DNA from: JAOUJD01 sp964353935 | GTDB taxonomy: Bacteria > Pseudomonadota > Gammaproteobacteria > Burkholderiales > Burkholderiaceae_F | NCBI GenBank assembly: GCA_964353935.1 | Contig: CAYGXL010000076.1 | Location: 1-11,918, forward strand | Length of the DNA: 11,918 nucleotides | Direction: 5' to 3' | Shown: positions 8,393 to 11,918 of the stretch, one piece after another | Layout: every line of letters starts with the position of its first letter | How positions within the stretch are numbered: the first letter of the stretch is position 1 | The notes under the pieces: generated by a model | Seen by the model: the letters and a program-made list of their open reading frames with translations, nothing else | What the model was told of the DNA's origin: nothing | The model's database searches: none | Position numbers and translations under genes: made by a program

Positions 8393-9147
8393 GCCCTCCC
8401 GTTCTCGAGCTCGACGGCGTCACCAAGCGGTTCGACAAGACCGAGATCATCCGCGGCATCTCGCTCGCGGTGCCGTCGGGCGAGCGCCACGCGATCATCG
8501 GCCCGAACGGCGCCGGCAAGTCGACGCTCTTCAACCTGATCAGCGGCCGCTTCCATGCCACCTCGGGGCGCATCCGGCTGAACGGGGCGGACATCACGCA
8601 GCGCAAGCCGTTCGAGATCAACCGCCTCGGACTGTCGCGCAGCTTCCAGATCACGAACCTGTTCCATCGCCTGAGCGTCTTCGAGAACCTGCGCTGCTCG
8701 GTGCTGTGGTCGCTCGGGCACCGGTACGCCTTCTGGAAGAACCTGAACAAGCTCGCGGATGCGGAAGAGCGCGCCGAGCAGGTCCTCGCGCGCGTCGGCC
8801 TGAAGCGCCGGCGCGACATCCAGGCGGGCCTGCTCACGTACGCAGAGCAGCGCGCGCTCGAGATCGGCATCACGATCGCGGGCGGCGCGAACGTCATCCT
8901 GCTCGACGAGCCCACGGCCGGCATGAGCCGGGCCGAGAGCAGGCGCGCGGTCGACATGATCCGCGATGTGACGGTCGGCAAGACCCTGCTGATGGTCGAG
9001 CACGACATGGGCGTCGTGTTCGGGCTGGCCGACCGGATCACGGTGGTCGTCTACGGCCAGGTGATCGCCAGCGGCACCCCGGCGGAAATCCGCGGCAACG
9101 CGGCGGTCAGGGAAGCCTACCTGGGGACGCAGGCGGAGCACGCATGA
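8389..9147 (+). CDS. livG: ABC transporter ATP-binding protein LivG
   Basis: A 252-aa nucleotide-binding subunit on the cytoplasmic face of the LivH/LivM pair. Walker A is canonical, GPNGAGKST (38-46); Q-loop Gln87 is in SFQITNLF; Walker B with the catalytic Glu174 is VILLDEP (169-175); and the switch His205 is in VEHDM. The signature is LTYAEQR (149-155). Most LivG proteins have LxYGxQ here, so the Gly important for contacting ATP across the dimer is Ala152. The segment after it (ALEIGITIAGGANV) is also unlike the E. coli type. ATG at 8389 overlaps the livM stop by four bases and has GGGAGA five bases ahead. The open frame extends far upstream, but that part is a shadow of livM. Confidence 0.93.
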   Translation: MSPPVLELDGVTKRFDKTEIIRGISLAVPSGERHAIIGPNGAGKSTLFNLISGRFHATSGRIRLNGADITQRKPFEINRLGLSRSFQITNLFHRLSVFENLRCSVLWSLGHRYAFWKNLNKLADAEERAEQVLARVGLKRRRDIQAGLLTYAEQRALEIGITIAGGANVILLDEPTAGMSRAESRRAVDMIRDVTVGKTLLMVEHDMGVVFGLADRITVVVYGQVIASGTPAEIRGNAAVREAYLGTQAEHA

Positions 9148-9148
9148 A

Positions 9149-9856
9149 ATGAGCGTCGAGACCTTGCTCCGTGTCGAACACCTGCAGGCCTACTACGGCA
9201 AGAGCCACGTGCTGCACGGCGTGGACCTGACCGTCGGCCGTGGCGAAATCGTCAGCCTGCTCGGGCGCAACGGCGTGGGCCGCTCGACCACGGCGAAGGC
9301 GATCATGGGCCTGGTCGATTGCACCGGCACGGTCGACTTCAAGGGACGCGACCTGACGCGGCTGAAGACGTACGAGATCGCGCACCTCGGGATTGGCTAC
9401 GTGCCCGAGAACCGCGACATCTTCCCGACGCTGACCGTCGAGGAAAACCTGCGGCTCGGCATCAAGGGCCGCAAGCCCGGCCGCTGGAGCCATGAAGACG
9501 TGTACCGCCTGTTCCCGCGGCTGAAGGAGCGTGCCCGCACGGAGGCCGGCGTGCTGTCCGGAGGCGAACAGCAGATGCTGACCCTCGCGCGTACGATGAT
9601 GGGTGACCCGGAGCTCGTCATCATCGACGAGCCCACCGAGGGACTCGCTCCGATGATCGTCGAACTGGTCGGCACCTTCCTGCGCGAACTGAAGGAGCGC
9701 GGCCTGTCGATCCTGCTCATCGAGCAGAAGCTCACCATCGCGCTGCAGATCTCGCAGCGCGTCTACGTGATGGGTCATGGGCACATGGTCTTTCACGGGA
9801 CCCCGGACGAACTGAAGGCAAACCGACTGATCCGGCAGGAGTGGCTCGAAGTCTGA
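9149..9856 (+). CDS. livF: ABC transporter ATP-binding protein LivF with an Arg-for-Lys Walker A
   Basis: A 235-aa nucleotide-binding subunit, partner of LivG. It begins with LLRVEHLQAYYGKSHVLHGVDL (6-27), typical of LivF. Walker A reads GRNGVGRST (39-47), so the nearly invariant phosphate-binding Lys is Arg45. The codon is CGC, at least two base changes from a Lys codon, which argues against a simple base-call error. The signature LSGGEQQ (136-142) and Walker B LVIIDEP (156-162) with Glu161 are intact. The usual switch His is Gln193 (IEQK) and the Q-loop position holds Glu (VPEN); both are normal for LivF proteins. ATG at 9149 lies one base after the livG stop, with GGAG about ten bases ahead. 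Confidence 0.93.
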   Translation: MSVETLLRVEHLQAYYGKSHVLHGVDLTVGRGEIVSLLGRNGVGRSTTAKAIMGLVDCTGTVDFKGRDLTRLKTYEIAHLGIGYVPENRDIFPTLTVEENLRLGIKGRKPGRWSHEDVYRLFPRLKERARTEAGVLSGGEQQMLTLARTMMGDPELVIIDEPTEGLAPMIVELVGTFLRELKERGLSILLIEQKLTIALQISQRVYVMGHGHMVFHGTPDELKANRLIRQEWLEV

Positions 9857-9886
9857 GTCCGCCGGATCCTTCCCCGGAGAAGTGCA

Positions 9887-11918
9887 ATGACGACTCGTTA
9901 TGAACGCCGCGGGAACGTGGCGGTGCTGCAGATCGACAACCCGCCCGTCAACGGACTTGGCCACGTCACGCGCCGGACCCTCGCCGAGGGGCTCGAGCGC
10001 GCGCTCGACGACGGCGCCGTGAAAGTCGTCGTCATCACCGGCACGAACAAGGTCTTTTCGGGTGGCGCCGACATCCGCGAGTTCAACACGCCGGCCGCGC
10101 TGGCCGAGCCGAACCTGCTGCAGCTGATCGACCAGCTGGAGCGGTCGCCCAAGCCCGTGATCGCCGCGATCAACGGTGTCTGCATGGGCGGCGGCCTCGA
10201 GCTCGCGCTCGGCTGCAATTACCGGATCGCCACGCCGGACGCGTCGATGGGCCTGCCGGAGGTGAAGATCGGCCTGCTTCCGGGCGCCGGCGGCACGCAA
10301 CGCCTGCCGCGCGCGGTGGGCGCGGAAACGGGACTGCGCATGATCACGAGCGGCGACCCGATCAAGGCCGACGATGCTCTGAAGAGCGGGCTGGTGGAGA
10401 GGATCGTCGACCGCGGTTCGTTCGACGGCGTGCTGGCCTTCGCGAAGGAAGTGGTGGCGCGTCCGTCGCATCCGAAGCTGCGCGATCGCAACGTGGCGTT
10501 GCCGGCGGGCGCGGATGCCGCGGTGATGTTCGCCGCCGCGCGCGCGGAGGTCGCGCAGCAGGCGCGCGGCCTGCCGGCGCCGCTGAAGTGCGTCGACGCG
10601 GTCGAGGCCGCCGTCACGAAGCCGTTCGACGAGGGCCTGGGCTTCGAGCGGGGGCTCTTCATCGAGCTCGTGCATTCACCCGAATCGAAGGCGCTGCGCC
10701 ACGCGTTCTTCGCGGAGCGGGCGGCGGCGAAGATTCCGGACGTCCCGGAAGACACGCCGACGCGGCCGATCCGCACGGCGGCCATCATCGGCTTCGGAAC
10801 GATGGGCGGCGGCATCGCGATGAGCTTCGCCAACGCCGGCATCCCGGTGACGGTGTACGAGAAGGAACAGGCCGCGCTCGACCGCGGGCTGGCGACCTGC
10901 CGCCGGAACTGGGAGGCGACCGCGAAGAAGGGCCGCATGTCGATGGAGGACGTCGACCAGCGTGTGGCGCTGCTGAAGCCGACCCTCGACTTCTCGGCGC
11001 TGGGCGGCGCGGACATCGTCATCGAGGCCGCCTACGAGGACATGATCGTCAAGCAGGACCTGTTCTCGCGCCTCGACTCGACGATGAAGCGCGGCGCGAT
11101 CCTCGCCACCAACACCTCGACCCTCGACGTCGACCAGATCGCCGCGGCGACCTCGCGCCCGCAGGACGTCATCGGCACCCACTTCTTCAGTCCGGCCAAC
11201 GTGATGCGGCTGCTCGAGGTCGTGCGCGGCACGAAGACGTCGAAGGAGGTGCTCGCCACCGTGATGCAGCTCGGCAAGCGCCTGAAGAAGGTCGCGGTCG
11301 TCTCCGGCGTGTGCGACGGCTTCATCGGCAACCGGATGCTCGAGCAGTACATCCGGCAGTCGCTGTTCCTCGTCGACGAAGGCGCGTCGCCGCAGCAGGT
11401 CGACAAGGCGATGCATGCGTTCGGCATGGCGATGGGACCGTTCACGATGTTCGACATGGCGGGCATGGACATCGGCTACGCGATCCGGCAGCGGCGCTAC
11501 GTGGAGAAGCCGCACATCACGTACTCGCGCCTCGCCGACCGCGTCGTCGAGATGGGGCGACTCGGCCAGAAGACCGGCAAGGGCTGGTACCGGTACGAGC
11601 CCGGCAACCGCACGCCGCTGCCCGATCCCGAGATCGACCTCCTGATCGCGTCGTACCGCGCCGAGATCGACCTCGCGCCCCGCGCGATCTCCGACGAGGA
11701 GATCGTGCAGCGCTGCGTGTACGCGCTCGTCAACGAAGGCGCGAAGATCCTGGAGGAGGGCATCGCGCTGCGCGCGAGCGACATCGACGTCGTCTACCTC
11801 TCCGGCTACGGATTCCCGGTGGCGAAGGGCGGCCCGATGTTCCACGCGCAGCAGCTGGGCCTCGACAGCGTGGTCACGACGATGAAGCGCTTCGCCGGCA
11901 ATCGAAACGCCGACCCGG
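9887..11918 (+). CDS. Enoyl-CoA hydratase/3-hydroxyacyl-CoA dehydrogenase fusion (FadB/FadJ-like), 3' end outside window
   Basis: 677 codons are present with no stop before the window ends; family lengths near 700 suggest only a short piece is missing. The N-terminal crotonase domain (about 1-190) hydrates enoyl-CoA. Its oxyanion-hole segments are SGGADIREF (58-66) and NGVCMGGGLELA (96-107), and the likely catalytic pair is Glu105 and Glu125 (in LPEVKIG), followed by GAGGTQRLPR (133-142). The NAD-binding dehydrogenase domain starts at about 297 with GFGTMGGGIA (302-311). It continues with NTSTLD (409-414), the catalytic His432 in THFFSP, Glu444, and GNRM (481-484). C-terminal helical dehydrogenase domains follow, with GQKTGKGWY (560-568) and YGFPVAKGGPM (641-651). 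It should carry out two successive steps of beta-oxidation in the cytoplasm. ATG at 9887 has GGAGAA ahead and lies 30 bp after livF, so it is probably in the same operon. The layout resembles the peroxisomal L-bifunctional enzyme. Confidence 0.93.
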   Translation, partial: MTTRYERRGNVAVLQIDNPPVNGLGHVTRRTLAEGLERALDDGAVKVVVITGTNKVFSGGADIREFNTPAALAEPNLLQLIDQLERSPKPVIAAINGVCMGGGLELALGCNYRIATPDASMGLPEVKIGLLPGAGGTQRLPRAVGAETGLRMITSGDPIKADDALKSGLVERIVDRGSFDGVLAFAKEVVARPSHPKLRDRNVALPAGADAAVMFAAARAEVAQQARGLPAPLKCVDAVEAAVTKPFDEGLGFERGLFIELVHSPESKALRHAFFAERAAAKIPDVPEDTPTRPIRTAAIIGFGTMGGGIAMSFANAGIPVTVYEKEQAALDRGLATCRRNWEATAKKGRMSMEDVDQRVALLKPTLDFSALGGADIVIEAAYEDMIVKQDLFSRLDSTMKRGAILATNTSTLDVDQIAAATSRPQDVIGTHFFSPANVMRLLEVVRGTKTSKEVLATVMQLGKRLKKVAVVSGVCDGFIGNRMLEQYIRQSLFLVDEGASPQQVDKAMHAFGMAMGPFTMFDMAGMDIGYAIRQRRYVEKPHITYSRLADRVVEMGRLGQKTGKGWYRYEPGNRTPLPDPEIDLLIASYRAEIDLAPRAISDEEIVQRCVYALVNEGAKILEEGIALRASDIDVVYLSGYGFPVAKGGPMFHAQQLGLDSVVTTMKRFAGNRNADP

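Noticed and set aside
9144..9152. ATGAAATGA at the livG/livF junction as a two-codon leader frame
   Set aside because: It arises from the overlap of the livG stop and livF start regions and has no ribosome site of its own distinct from that of livF.
9107..11845. Two minus-strand open frames opposite livF and the hydratase/dehydrogenase gene
   Set aside because: The plus strand carries a continuous reading frame with all crotonase and dehydrogenase motifs to the window edge. The minus-strand frames show only Arg/His/Asp-rich sequence.

Overview
The window is very GC-rich and densely coding. Its gene content and protein sequences look like a betaproteobacterium, most likely of the order Burkholderiales; this is inferred from family resemblance and not from a marker gene. 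No RNA gene, insertion sequence, CRISPR array, phage gene or broken gene was seen.

Left arm (about 1-2763, minus strand): a compact gene set reading leftwards, selO, msrB, yciB and a BolA-family gene cut by the window edge. selO and msrB are 10 nt apart, msrB and yciB share one base (TGATG), and the BolA start lies inside the end of yciB. It codes for a redox-linked protein AMPylator, a methionine sulfoxide reductase, an inner-membrane envelope/septation protein and a BolA protein.

Divergent gap (2764-2914): separates selO from the rightward genes and probably holds the promoters for both directions.

Right arm (2915-11918, plus strand): an AMP-forming acyl-CoA ligase, then a full branched-chain-amino-acid-type (HAAT/Liv) ABC importer (periplasmic binding protein, LivH, LivM, LivG, LivF), then an enoyl-CoA hydratase/3-hydroxyacyl-CoA dehydrogenase fusion that runs off the right edge. 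From livH to livF the genes touch or overlap. A strong hairpin terminator lies between the binding protein and livH, and a promoter-like sequence with an inverted repeat lies before the binding protein. Ligase, importer and beta-oxidation enzyme together suggest uptake, CoA activation and beta-oxidation of a carboxylic acid (fatty, branched or aryl-alkanoic) rather than amino acid uptake. This is an inference from context.

Most notable observation: the two ATPase subunits carry complementary departures from consensus. LivF has Arg in place of the Walker A Lys (GRNGVGRST), and LivG has Ala in place of the signature Gly (LTYAEQ). In the known head-to-tail ABC dimer these two elements face each other in the same ATP site, while the other site (LivG Walker A with LivF LSGGEQ) is fully canonical. 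The transporter may therefore be asymmetric, with one catalytic and one degenerate site, as is known in some exporters. LivM also has an extra C-terminal part with two predicted membrane segments.
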